Origin: Robiginitalea marina | Lineage (GTDB): Bacteria; Bacteroidota; Bacteroidia; Flavobacteriales; Flavobacteriaceae | Assembly (NCBI RefSeq): GCF_024006985.1 | Contig: NZ_JAMXIB010000003.1 | Coordinates: 186,001 to 250,000, forward strand | Direction of reading: 5' to 3' | DNA length: 64,000 nt | In this document: piece by piece, positions 56,443 to 64,000 of the stretch | How positions within the stretch are numbered: the stretch's first letter is position 1 | Layout: each line of letters begins with the position of its first letter | Program-made: the position numbers and the translations under genes | The notes under the pieces: generated by a model | Databases searched by the model: none | Seen by the model: only the letters and a program-made list of their open reading frames with translations | Told to the model about the DNA's origin: nothing

Positions 56443-56516
56443 GTCAGCAATACCTAAAAGGGTTTAATTAAATACGGTAAAAAACCCCGATTTGGATTAC
56501 CGCCTTTCCATTTTGC

Positions 56517-56669
56517 CTACTCCGGGCCCACTCGCTGGTCTGAGGCGGACTCCCTCACAGGGCCGGAAGGGGAAGGCTCCTGGAAAAAGGAACGATAGAC
56601 AAAACTGACTAACAGGTAGAGGATGGCATAGCTGGCCAGTACCAGCAGGTAGGTGTTCATTGGGTCCAT
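56517..56669 (-). CDS. 50-residue single-span membrane protein
   Basis: From ATG 56669 it has a membrane segment (TYLLVLASYAILYLLVSFVY) and a polar C-terminal tail rich in Ser, Pro and Glu. An upstream in-frame TTG at 56705 would add twelve residues. No family is recognised. It begins 112 bases after the TIM-barrel gene on the same strand and could be cotranscribed with the GMC operon. Coding is plausible but unproven. Confidence 0.45.
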   Translation of the reverse strand: MDPMNTYLLVLASYAILYLLVSFVYRSFFQEPSPSGPVRESASDQRVGPE

Positions 56670-56781
56670 AAGCAGGATAGATTTGGGTTCTATCGGTTCC
56701 CCCAAACCCCATATCGGGCCGGGTTACCAGGGGCAAAGTAGCACAAAAATCGTTGCGATACCGAACTTTTCGATAAACTGC

Positions 56782-57693
56782 TCAGGGGTCCACGTCCCTG
56801 TAGGCCCTGATTACTGCTGTTTCCCCTTCCCTGCCTTCGATGGAATTTCCGTGCTCCATACCCAGGATACCGGCATACCCTTTCTCATGGAGGAATCGGA
56901 ACACATTGGCGTAATGGATTTCCCCGGTTCCCGGTTCCTTACGCCCCGGATTGTCCCCAATTTGGAAGTAGGCGATTTCATCCCAGCAGGCGCTGATGTT
57001 TGGAAGGAGATTCCCTTCCTGTACCTGCTGGTGGTAAATGTCGAAGAGGATTTTGCAGGAGGGTGAAGCCACCGCCCTGCAAATTTCATAGGCCTGGGGG
57101 GAGCCTGTAAGGAAAAGGCCGGGGTGGTCCCTGAAGTTGAGGGGCTCCAGGACCATGACCAGGCCATGGGGCTCCAGGATTTCCGATGCCCTTTTCAGGC
57201 TTTCGATAACGTGGGCAGTTTGGTAGCCCATGGACTGACTTAGGTCCACATGCCCCGGAACCACAGTCATCCAGGTCGCACCCACCCGTTTTGCCACATC
57301 CACCGAGGATTCGATTTCCTTCAGGAAGGTTTCGCGGCCTGAGGGGTCGCCAGAAGCCAGGTTGGCCTCGCTCCAGGCGATGGTATGGGCCACAAAGACC
57401 CCCATCCTGATCCCCCGTTCCGCCATAACCTTCCCCATTTGCTCCTGTTCGGCCACGGGCCGCAACCGCATGTCGTTGTCCTCGAAAGCCGTGAAGCCCT
57501 GGTCTGCCATGAAATGCAGCTGGTCGAGGAGGTTATCCCCGGCATGGGCACGGAACATCCCGGGATGGGGGGCGAATTGCAACCGGAAGGGGTCAGCGGG
57601 GGGTATTCCGGGACTCCCAAAAACAAAAGGGCCCCCCGCCGAAACAAAGCCGGCGGCAAGCCCTGAATTCTTCATGAAGTTCCTGCGTTTCAA
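56782..57693 (-). CDS. Hydroxypyruvate isomerase-like TIM-barrel protein, Tat-exported
   Basis: The N-terminus MKRRNFMKNSGLAAGFVSA is a twin-arginine signal. A xylose-isomerase-like TIM barrel follows, with metal-site residues in VMVLEPLNFRDHPG, ILFDIYHQQVQEGN and HYANVFRFLHEKGYAGILGM. Its closest named relatives are hydroxypyruvate isomerases (Hyi). As an exported member it more likely acts on a sugar or keto-sugar. It is the third gene behind the GMC oxidoreductase and its small subunit (11-base gap), so a shared pathway is inferred. Confidence 0.87.
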   Translation of the reverse strand: MKRRNFMKNSGLAAGFVSAGGPFVFGSPGIPPADPFRLQFAPHPGMFRAHAGDNLLDQLHFMADQGFTAFEDNDMRLRPVAEQEQMGKVMAERGIRMGVFVAHTIAWSEANLASGDPSGRETFLKEIESSVDVAKRVGATWMTVVPGHVDLSQSMGYQTAHVIESLKRASEILEPHGLVMVLEPLNFRDHPGLFLTGSPQAYEICRAVASPSCKILFDIYHQQVQEGNLLPNISACWDEIAYFQIGDNPGRKEPGTGEIHYANVFRFLHEKGYAGILGMEHGNSIEGREGETAVIRAYRDVDP

Positions 57694-57704
57694 ATGCGGT
57701 TTCC

Positions 57705-58355
57705 CTACAGTGACCAGGCTTTGCCGCCGGTTAGTTCATCGAGGTCACCACACCCGATATACTGCCCCGGGATGGAAAGGTAGGCCAATACCTGTTCCCC
57801 TACCTGTTCAGTGTTTTTGTAGGCCCAAATCACGGCATCGCGGTACTGGGTGGCGAAGGCCGTGCGGGACACTTCCTCGTCCAGTTCGGCCGTCCTCCCT
57901 TCCGCTACGGCCTTGTTGTAGGTCATGAGCGTATCGAAGAGTTGTTTTTCCTCCTCTTTTTCCCGCTTTTTCAGGCCGGCGGCCAATACGGGCTCGAGGT
58001 CTTCCGGTGTCAGGTCGGCGGCGGCTGCCTTACCGGAATCGGCCAGCGCTTTTTCTATGAACCGGCTTAACCCCATTTTCATAAACTCCTGTTCCTGAAT
58101 CTCGGAAACCTCGTTCATATACTGGTCGATAAATTGGGGTACCCCTACTTCCGAGGCTGATGGGGTATCGGTTTTGGGCAGGATCAGGTCGGCCAGGCCA
58201 CTGAGGACCATCCCTTCCTCAGGACTGAAAAAAACAGGGATCCAGTCCGGGGTGGTTTCCTGCCTGCAACTTTGCATCAGGCTGATGAGCGTCGGGGTCG
58301 CCACAGTATACCCCAGGGCAAGCCCCATATTTTTAAGTGCTACTCTTCTGTCCAT
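57705..58355 (-). CDS. Gluconate 2-dehydrogenase subunit 3 family protein (Tat signal)
   Basis: The protein starts MDRRVALKNMGLALGYTVA, a Tat-type signal, then has the small-subunit domain (MVLSGLADLILPKTDTPSAS, VPQFIDQYMNEVSEIQEQEF). Such subunits pair with a GMC flavoprotein and carry it through the Tat pore. The start at 58355 overlaps the GMC stop by one base (TAATG), giving 216 residues. The longer frame opening at 58508 has no support. Confidence 0.9.
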   Translation of the reverse strand: MDRRVALKNMGLALGYTVATPTLISLMQSCRQETTPDWIPVFFSPEEGMVLSGLADLILPKTDTPSASEVGVPQFIDQYMNEVSEIQEQEFMKMGLSRFIEKALADSGKAAAADLTPEDLEPVLAAGLKKREKEEEKQLFDTLMTYNKAVAEGRTAELDEEVSRTAFATQYRDAVIWAYKNTEQVGEQVLAYLSIPGQYIGCGDLDELTGGKAWSL

Positions 58356-60073
58356 TATATCGTTCCTTTTTTGAGTTCTTGAATGGCGTGGCTGGCAGCC
58401 CGGGCCGTGAAGGCCATATAGGTCAGGGAAGGGTTCACGCAGGAGGCAGAGGTCATAAAGGCCCCGTCGGTCACATACACGTTCTTCACGGCATGGATTT
58501 GGTTCCATCCGTTAAGCACGGAGGTTTTGGGGTCGCGCCCCATCCGGGCCGTCCCCATTTCGTGGATCCCAAGGCCCAGGGCCCCGGGGTTGTCGAAGGG
58601 CTCCACATCGCGGAGGCCGGCTTTTTCGAGCATGGCCACCGCCTGTTCTTTCATGTCTTCCCGCATTTTCCATTCGTTCTCCCTGAATTCGGCATCGAAG
58701 GTTACCGTGGGCATCCCCCACTGGTCAAGGTTGTCGTAATCGAGGTACATGCGGTTGTCTTCATAGGGCAGGACTTCGCCGAACCCGCCGATGCCGAAGG
58801 TCCACCCCCCGGGTTTCAGGATAGCTTCCTTCAGGTCTTTCCCGTGGGAAAGTTCTTTGATGGTGTCTTGCCAGTCGCCCCGGCTGGCGCCGCCCTGGTA
58901 GCCATACCCGCGGATGAATTTGTCGGTATCAGAGTTCCCGCCCAGGTTGCGGAACCGTGGGATGTAGACCCCGTTGGGCTTGCGGCCCTTGTAATATTTG
59001 TCATCAAAACCGTCGAATTTGCCGCCGGCGCCCACCCCGAGGTGGTGGTCCATGATGTTGCGGCCCAGCTGGTCGGAATCGTTCCCCATCCCGTTCGGGA
59101 AACGGTCCGATTTGGACTGCATCAGGATGGCGGTGGAGGCCATTGAGGAGGCACAAAGGAAGATCACTTTCGCCCGGAATTCGTATTTCTCCTTCGTCAC
59201 GCGGTCGATCACCTTTACCCCGGTGGCCTTTTGGGTGTCCGGGTCGTACATCACTTCATAGACGATAGAGTCCGGGCGCAGGGTCATGTTCCCGGTGGCT
59301 TCTGCTGCCGGCAGCGTGGAGGAGTTGCTGCTGAAGTACGCCCCGAACGGACACCCGCGGATACAGCGGTTGCGAAACTGGCAACGCTGCCGGTTCTTCC
59401 CGCCGAATTCCTTGTCGCTATTGATATGGGCTACCCGCCCTGCGGTGATTACCCGCCCGTCAAAATGCTCAGCAACCTTTTCGCGCACGTGCTGTTCCAC
59501 ACAGTTGAGCTCCATCATGGGCTCAAAGATGCCGTCTGGCAGTTGAGAAAGCCCCAGGTTTTCACCGGAGACCCCGATGTAGGCCTCCACCTTGTCGTAC
59601 CAGGGTGCAATATCTTTATAGCGGACGGGCCAGTCCACGGCGATCCCGTCCCTCAGGTTGGCCTCGAAGTCCATGGCACTCCAGCGGTAACTATGGCGCC
59701 CCCACATGATGGAGCGTCCCCCAACGTGGTATCCCCGCATCCAGTCGAAGCGTTTGACCTCGTTGTATGGGTGTTCAATATCATCCACAAACCAGAAATT
59801 ATGGGGGGCCTTCACGGTGTACCCGGTGCGGGCCTGCTTTTCCTGTCGCGCCTTTTCTTCTCGGGGCAGTTCCCCCCCGTTTGGGAAATCCCAGTTATCC
59901 ATATGGGCGGTGGGGTAATCCTTGATGTGCTCCACCATCCTGCCCCGTTCCAGGACCAGGGTTTTCAGGCCGCCTTCGCACAATTCCTTGGCCGCCCAGC
60001 CCCCGCTGACTCCGGTACCCACCACAATCGCATCGTAGGATTCCTGTTCTTCGTTGTAATAGAACTTGCTCAT
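58355..60073 (-). CDS. GMC oxidoreductase (sugar 3-dehydrogenase type, probable [3Fe-4S] cluster)
   Basis: This is an FAD enzyme of 572 residues: dinucleotide motif DAIVVGTGVSGGWAAKELCE, substrate-side histidine in GLGIHEMGTARMGRD, and asparagine in ASCVNPSLTYMAF. Cysteines C231, C237 and C241 (CQFRNRCIRGCPFGA) match the [3Fe-4S] loop of FAD-glucose dehydrogenase of Burkholderia. It has no signal peptide but is followed by the Tat-borne small subunit, so the pair probably crosses together. It is likely to oxidise a sugar C3 hydroxyl in the periplasm. The electron acceptor is unknown; no cytochrome gene is in the window. Confidence 0.9.
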   Translation of the reverse strand: MSKFYYNEEQESYDAIVVGTGVSGGWAAKELCEGGLKTLVLERGRMVEHIKDYPTAHMDNWDFPNGGELPREEKARQEKQARTGYTVKAPHNFWFVDDIEHPYNEVKRFDWMRGYHVGGRSIMWGRHSYRWSAMDFEANLRDGIAVDWPVRYKDIAPWYDKVEAYIGVSGENLGLSQLPDGIFEPMMELNCVEQHVREKVAEHFDGRVITAGRVAHINSDKEFGGKNRQRCQFRNRCIRGCPFGAYFSSNSSTLPAAEATGNMTLRPDSIVYEVMYDPDTQKATGVKVIDRVTKEKYEFRAKVIFLCASSMASTAILMQSKSDRFPNGMGNDSDQLGRNIMDHHLGVGAGGKFDGFDDKYYKGRKPNGVYIPRFRNLGGNSDTDKFIRGYGYQGGASRGDWQDTIKELSHGKDLKEAILKPGGWTFGIGGFGEVLPYEDNRMYLDYDNLDQWGMPTVTFDAEFRENEWKMREDMKEQAVAMLEKAGLRDVEPFDNPGALGLGIHEMGTARMGRDPKTSVLNGWNQIHAVKNVYVTDGAFMTSASCVNPSLTYMAFTARAASHAIQELKKGTI

Positions 60074-60269
60074 GAAAAAGGTTTGTTTAGCTTCTAAAAG
60101 TATTAAATATTAAATTAATTTTCTACATTTAAAATCTGTTAAATCAAAGGGCAAACCATTCAAAAGGCCCAAAAAACAAGGGCCTGTGATGGTTGGGGAA
60201 CAGTTTTCCCCTTTTGTATCCCCCATTGGGAAAGCCCGCGCCAACGCGTAAAAAAAACCAGATACCTCC
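60074..60269. promoter_or_regulatory. AT-rich divergent promoter region between the GMC and isomerase operons
   Basis: About 200 bases between two divergent operons. Near 60095-60102 the minus strand reads TACTTTTA, one base from TANNTTTG, 21 bases before the GMC start. The next 30 bases are almost pure A/T (ATTAAATATTAAATTAAT at about 60102-60120), unusual for this GC-rich region. The AT stretch could bind a regulator for both operons, but no known operator was recognised. Confidence 0.45.
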
Positions 60270-61274
60270 ATGAAGCGAAGAGATTTTGTATCCCGTAGCG
60301 CCCAGGCCGGCGTCGCGATTTCCCTTGTGGGCCTGGCGGCCTGCAAAGATCAGAGCAAGGCGTCCGGGGCCGGGGAGGAAACGGATGCCAACCCAGAGGC
60401 GGAGACCGGGCCATTTTTTACCTTGTCCCTGGCCCAGTGGTCCCTCCATCGTATGATACGGGAAGGAGGGGTAGACCCTTACCAGTTTGCGGAAAAGGCA
60501 AAAGCCTGGGGATTCAGCGGGCTTGAATATGTCAGCCAGCTGTACAGCAAGGAACTAGAGGCTGCCACCTATTCCCCGGAAGCGATGCAGCGATTTGTGG
60601 ACCGCTGCAATGAAGAGGCCGCGAAACATGGCCTGAAAAACGTACTGATCATGATCGACGGGCAGGGGGACCTGGCCACCTCGGAGGAACCCGCAAGGAT
60701 AGCGGCCGTGGAAAACCATTACAAATGGGTCGACGCCGCTGCAGCCATGGGGTGCCATTCTATTCGCGTGAACCTTGCCGGCAGCAGCGATCCCGAAGCC
60801 TGGGTCCCTAATTCGGTGGATGGCCTTACCCGCCTGGCGACCTATGCAGCGGGAAAGAACATCAACGTACTGGTTGAGAACCACGGGGGGCTTTCGTCCA
60901 ATGCGGCCCTGCTGGCAAGGGTCATGGAGCAGGTAGGGATGCCGAATTGCGGTACCCTGCCCGATTTCGGCAATTTCTGTATCCGGCGGAATGACCCGAA
61001 AGACTGGGGCTCCGGTTGTGCTGAGGAGTACGACCGCTACCAGGGGGTCAGGGAGCTGATGCCCCATGCCAAAGCCGTCAGCGCCAAGTCGCACGATTTT
61101 GATGCTTCGGGGAATGAAACCCACACCGATTATGTGAAGATGTTGCAGATTGTAAAAGATGCCGGGTATACCGGGTTCATCGGGGTGGAATATGAGGGTT
61201 CTGTTTTGGGGGAGGAAGCGGGCATCCTCGCCACCCGGGACCTGCTTCTGAAAGCGGCAAAATCGGTATCCTAA
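60270..61274 (+). CDS. Sugar phosphate isomerase/epimerase-like TIM-barrel protein (Tat lipoprotein)
   Basis: MKRRDFVSRSAQAGVAISLVG is a twin-arginine signal, and GLAAC directly after is a lipobox. The xylose-isomerase-like barrel shows metal-site segments LVENHGGLSSNAALLARV, GTLPDFGNFCIRRND, AVSAKSHDFDASGNETH and GFIGVEYEGSVLGEEAG. It has 334 residues and is first in a four-gene plus-strand set. Its substrate is unknown; a keto-sugar is inferred from the neighbourhood. Confidence 0.87.
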   Translation: MKRRDFVSRSAQAGVAISLVGLAACKDQSKASGAGEETDANPEAETGPFFTLSLAQWSLHRMIREGGVDPYQFAEKAKAWGFSGLEYVSQLYSKELEAATYSPEAMQRFVDRCNEEAAKHGLKNVLIMIDGQGDLATSEEPARIAAVENHYKWVDAAAAMGCHSIRVNLAGSSDPEAWVPNSVDGLTRLATYAAGKNINVLVENHGGLSSNAALLARVMEQVGMPNCGTLPDFGNFCIRRNDPKDWGSGCAEEYDRYQGVRELMPHAKAVSAKSHDFDASGNETHTDYVKMLQIVKDAGYTGFIGVEYEGSVLGEEAGILATRDLLLKAAKSVS

Positions 61275-61289
61275 GCCAGCAGGAGGTCT

Positions 61290-61733
61290 ATGAAAGCATT
61301 TCTGAACGAGCTTTACGATTACAATTATTATTGCAATAAAAAGCTCATTGAGGCCTGTACCGGGCTCGAGGTGGTGCCAGACGGCATTCAACGCCTTTTC
61401 TGCCATGTCCTGAACGCCCACCATAACTGGAACGCCAGGATCATGGACGTAGCGCCCCAGTTCGGGCCCTGGCAGTTGCACGAGGTGCCCGCCTGGGCAG
61501 ACCTGCATTACGACAACCAGCGCAATTCTTTCGAGATCATCACCAATGCCGATCCCCTGGGAAGGCGGGTGAATTATGAGAATTCGGAAGGACGGGTTTT
61601 TTCAAATACGCTCCAGGACATCCTGTTCCACATCATCAACCACTCGACCCACCACCGCGCTCAAATCACGGCAGCTTTGCGGGCGGAGGGCCTGGAACCG
61701 CCATCCCTGGATTATATTGTCTACAAACGCTAA
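61290..61733 (+). CDS. DinB family protein
   Basis: This is a four-helix-bundle protein of 147 residues with the three histidines of the DinB/YfiT metal site (VLNAHHNWNARIM; IINHSTHHRAQITAAL). Family members are thiol-dependent transferases or have unknown function. It lies 15 bases after the isomerase gene and 13 before the permease gene. Confidence 0.88.
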   Translation: MKAFLNELYDYNYYCNKKLIEACTGLEVVPDGIQRLFCHVLNAHHNWNARIMDVAPQFGPWQLHEVPAWADLHYDNQRNSFEIITNADPLGRRVNYENSEGRVFSNTLQDILFHIINHSTHHRAQITAALRAEGLEPPSLDYIVYKR

Positions 61734-61746
61734 ACCAGCCAAACAC

Positions 61747-62976
61747 ATGAAAACCGCTGTTAAGTTCCAACTCTCCCTGATGATGTTCCTGGAGTTTTTT
61801 ATCTGGGGGGGGTGGTTCGTCACCCTGGGCACCTTTTTGGGCGACAACCTTAAAGCCAATGGGGGCGAAATATCCATGGCTTTTTCCACCCAGTCCTGGG
61901 GGGCCATCATCGCCCCGTTTATCATAGGCCTCATTGCAGACCGCTATTTCAATGCCGAACGCATCCTGGCGGTACTCCACCTGACCGGGGCAGTACTGAT
62001 GTACCAGATGTACAGCGCCCCTGATTTCGCCGGGTTTTACCCTTATGTCCTCGGCTATATGATCATTTATATGCCCACCCTGGCCCTGGTGAATTCCATT
62101 TCCTTCAACCAGATGAAGGACCCTGCCAAGGAATTTTCCTTCGTCCGGGTTTTTGGTACCGTCGGCTGGATCGTTGCCGGGTTGCTGATCAGTTATGTGT
62201 TCCTGTGGGATTCCCCCGAAGCCAGGGGGGAAGGCATGCTTAAAAACACCTTCCTGCTGGTCGCTGTAGCTTCGGCCTTCCTGGGGCTCTTCAGTTTTTT
62301 CCTGCCCAAAACCCCCCCAAAGGCCAACCGGGAAGGGAAAGCGAGCATTTCTGAACTGCTCGGCCTCGAGGCCCTGGGCCTGCTGAAGGACCGGAATTTC
62401 CTGATCTTCTTTATCTCATCCATCCTGATCTGTATCCCCCTGGCTTTTTACTACCAGAATGCAAACCCGTTCCTGGCCGAAATCGGGGTGGAGAACCCCA
62501 CCGGGAAGATGACCATTGGGCAGGCCTCCGAGGTGCTGTTTATGCTGCTGCTGCCCTTTTTCTTTAAAAAATTCGGGTTCAAGAAAACCATTATGGCCGG
62601 GATGCTCGCCTGGACCCTCCGCTATGCCCTTTTTGCTTATGGCAATGCCGGGGACCTGGCCTTTATGCTGATCCTGGGGATTGCCCTGCACGGGATCTGT
62701 TATGATTTCTTTTTTGTCTCAGGTCAGATTTATACCGATTCCAAGGCCGGCCCTAAATACAAAAGTGCAGCCCAGGGCCTGATCACCCTGGCGACCTACG
62801 GATTCGGGATGCTGATAGGGTTTTGGGTGGCCGGCAAGATCTACGACATGAACCTCCTTTCGGAAAACATGCACGACTGGAACACCATCTGGACCTTCCC
62901 GGCTATTTTTGCCCTGGGGGTCTCCATCGTTTTTGCGATTTTCTTCAGGAATGAAACCATAGAATACAAAGCGTAA
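61747..62976 (+). CDS. NupG-type MFS permease (nucleoside/sugar symporter family)
   Basis: This is a 409-residue protein with about twelve membrane segments. The opening FQLSLMMFLEFFIWGGWFVT and FSTQSWGAIIAPFIIGLIAD belong to the nucleoside:H+ symporter (NupG/XapB) branch of the MFS. In Bacteroidota these permeases often lie in sugar clusters with Gfo/Idh/MocA genes, so import of a small sugar derivative is more likely here than nucleosides. The start is ATG 61747 (MKTAVKFQL). Confidence 0.88.
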   Translation: MKTAVKFQLSLMMFLEFFIWGGWFVTLGTFLGDNLKANGGEISMAFSTQSWGAIIAPFIIGLIADRYFNAERILAVLHLTGAVLMYQMYSAPDFAGFYPYVLGYMIIYMPTLALVNSISFNQMKDPAKEFSFVRVFGTVGWIVAGLLISYVFLWDSPEARGEGMLKNTFLLVAVASAFLGLFSFFLPKTPPKANREGKASISELLGLEALGLLKDRNFLIFFISSILICIPLAFYYQNANPFLAEIGVENPTGKMTIGQASEVLFMLLLPFFFKKFGFKKTIMAGMLAWTLRYALFAYGNAGDLAFMLILGIALHGICYDFFFVSGQIYTDSKAGPKYKSAAQGLITLATYGFGMLIGFWVAGKIYDMNLLSENMHDWNTIWTFPAIFALGVSIVFAIFFRNETIEYKA

Positions 62977-62994
62977 CTATTAAAGAGAAAACTT

Positions 62995-64000
62995 ATGCCA
63001 AGGAAAATACGTTTGGGTATCCTGGGCGGCGGGGGTGACTCCCTTATCGGGGTCCTCCACCGGGTAGCCGCCCACATGTTTGACAGTTATGAAATTGTGG
63101 GGGCGGTATTCAGCCCGGTACATGAAGAAAGCCTTGCCTTCGCCCGGCAAATAGACCTTCCCACCGACCGGATTTACCCAGATTTCGACACCCTGGTTGC
63201 AGAGGAGATGAAGCTCCCGGAATCGGAGCGCATGGAGGTTTGCGCCGTGCTTACCCCGAACTTCCTGCACTTCCCTATGGCTAAAAAGCTCCTGGAACAC
63301 GGGTTCCACGTCATTTGCGAAAAACCGATGACCACCACCTACGAGGAGGCGAAAATCCTCGAGGACGCACAGCGCAGTGCGGGCACCGTATTTGCCGTTA
63401 CCCATACCTATACGGGCTATCCCATGGTTCGCCAGATGCGGGAAATGATACGGGCGGGGGAACTCGGAAGGATCCATAAGGTCGATGCACAGTACTACCA
63501 GGGGTGGATCAACCCCATTATCCACGACAAGGAAAAGCGCTCCTCCGTATGGAGGCTCGACCCCAAAAAAGCAGGGATCAGCTCGTGCATGGGCGATATC
63601 GGGGTGCATGCCTTTAACATGGTTGAATATACCACCGGTCTGAAGATCAGGTCATTGCTTTGCGATTTCAATTACCTCTACGATGATAACCAGATGGACG
63701 TGGACGGCACTGTTTTGGTCCGGCTCGACAAACACGTGAAAGGGGTCATCAGGGCAAGCCAGGTGGCCACCGGGGAAGAAAATGGCCTGGCCATTAGTAT
63801 TTACGGGGAAAAGGGCGGGCTGCGCTGGGAACAGGAACGCCCCAATTTCCTGTACCGGCTCTCCGATTCAGGCCCCCTGCAGGTGTACAAGCCCGGGCAT
63901 GCCTACAATTCCCCCCTCTCCCTCGACGGCACCAAGCTGCCCCCCGGCCACCCCGAGGGCATTTTTGACGCCATGGGGAATATCTACCGGGGCGTGGCCA
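62995..64000 (+). CDS. Gfo/Idh/MocA family oxidoreductase (3' end beyond window)
   Basis: From ATG 62995 the frame stays open to the window edge (335 residues seen). RKIRLGILGGGGDSLIGVLH is the NAD(P)-binding fold, and HVICEKPMTTTYEEAKILED is the EKP motif of the family. SSCMGDIGVHAFNMVEYTTG is the C-terminal substrate-side block with its histidine. Unlike the gene at 39916 it has no signal peptide, so it works in the cytosol, perhaps on the sugar brought in by the adjacent permease. It is 18 bases downstream of the permease gene. Confidence 0.9.
   Translation, partial: MPRKIRLGILGGGGDSLIGVLHRVAAHMFDSYEIVGAVFSPVHEESLAFARQIDLPTDRIYPDFDTLVAEEMKLPESERMEVCAVLTPNFLHFPMAKKLLEHGFHVICEKPMTTTYEEAKILEDAQRSAGTVFAVTHTYTGYPMVRQMREMIRAGELGRIHKVDAQYYQGWINPIIHDKEKRSSVWRLDPKKAGISSCMGDIGVHAFNMVEYTTGLKIRSLLCDFNYLYDDNQMDVDGTVLVRLDKHVKGVIRASQVATGEENGLAISIYGEKGGLRWEQERPNFLYRLSDSGPLQVYKPGHAYNSPLSLDGTKLPPGHPEGIFDAMGNIYRGVA

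Noticed and set aside
56327-56500. Frame-split single gene made of the two small membrane peptides
   Set aside because: The 50-residue frame ends 74 bases before the next start and the sequences between do not encode a linking peptide in any frame.
58337-60097. Two long plus-strand frames over the GMC oxidoreductase gene (58337-59146 and 59231-60097)
   Set aside because: Antisense shadows rich in His/Pro/Gly; the GMC gene explains the region.

Overview
This looks like a chromosomal stretch of an aerobic, relatively GC-rich member of the Flavobacteriaceae (Bacteroidota). The evidence is as follows. The gene families are Bacteroidota-typical (DUF3078, DUF2480, DUF4421, DUF1460, DUF3109, LytS/LytTR pairs). 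Promoters carry the Bacteroidota -7 element TANNTTTG rather than TATAAT. Shine-Dalgarno sequences are mostly absent. The SUF and hem gene orders are those of flavobacteria. A Robiginitalea-like genome would fit the GC content, but that is inference. No rRNA, tRNA, CRISPR array, insertion sequence or prophage was recognised.

Layout. 1-9.5 kb: the 3' tip of a membrane protein, a P1-family aminopeptidase, a MATE exporter, gamma-glutamyltransferase, ferrochelatase (hemH), an MscS channel, a DUF1460 amidase-like protein, a TauE/SafE permease and a ThuA lipoprotein. 9.5-17.4 kb: an AraC regulator divergent from a tight heme operon hemA-hemC-hemD-hemE-hemF-DUF4421-hemB. 17.5-23.6 kb: a CNNM/CBS protein, an ogt-like DNA repair gene broken by a single-base frameshift, a PolB-like exonuclease, an AT-rich three-gene patch and hflX. 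23.8-32.4 kb: DUF3078 and the minus-strand SUF iron-sulfur operon sufA-sufB-(MBL hydrolase)-sufC-sufD-sufS-sufE-sufT-DUF2480. 32.5-47.8 kb: thiL, brnQ, hemJ, an NtrY-like kinase, an enoyl-CoA hydratase, a large unknown secreted protein, a Tat-exported Gfo/Idh/MocA protein, HD and PlsC proteins, a bacilliredoxin, a TerB/J-domain protein, HupE/UreJ-2, dCMP deaminase, an S41 protease and MarC. 47.8-52.2 kb: DUF3109, a TPR-LytS kinase with its LytTR regulator, and a small exported two-gene unit. 52.6-56.3 kb: class Ia ribonucleotide reductase nrdB-nrdA, with a long hairpin upstream and a terminator downstream. 56.3-64 kb: two tiny membrane peptides, then two divergent transcription units. One holds a GMC oxidoreductase, its Tat-exported small subunit and a TIM-barrel protein; the other holds a TIM-barrel protein, DinB, a NupG-like permease and a Gfo/Idh/MocA protein that runs off the window.

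How the genes work together. Eight heme genes (hemA, B, C, D, E, F, H and J) give almost the whole route from glutamyl-tRNA to protoheme. The late steps are an oxygen-dependent HemF and a HemJ-type protoporphyrinogen oxidase. The SUF operon supplies iron-sulfur clusters, and an exported metallo-beta-lactamase-fold hydrolase is cotranscribed in its middle. The right-hand end, together with the ThuA and Gfo/Idh/MocA proteins elsewhere, is best read as periplasmic oxidation of glycosides to 3-keto sugars followed by uptake and isomerisation. Perfect or near-perfect TANNTTTG boxes in front of about fifteen genes help decide start codons, because several longer reading frames begin upstream of or inside these boxes.
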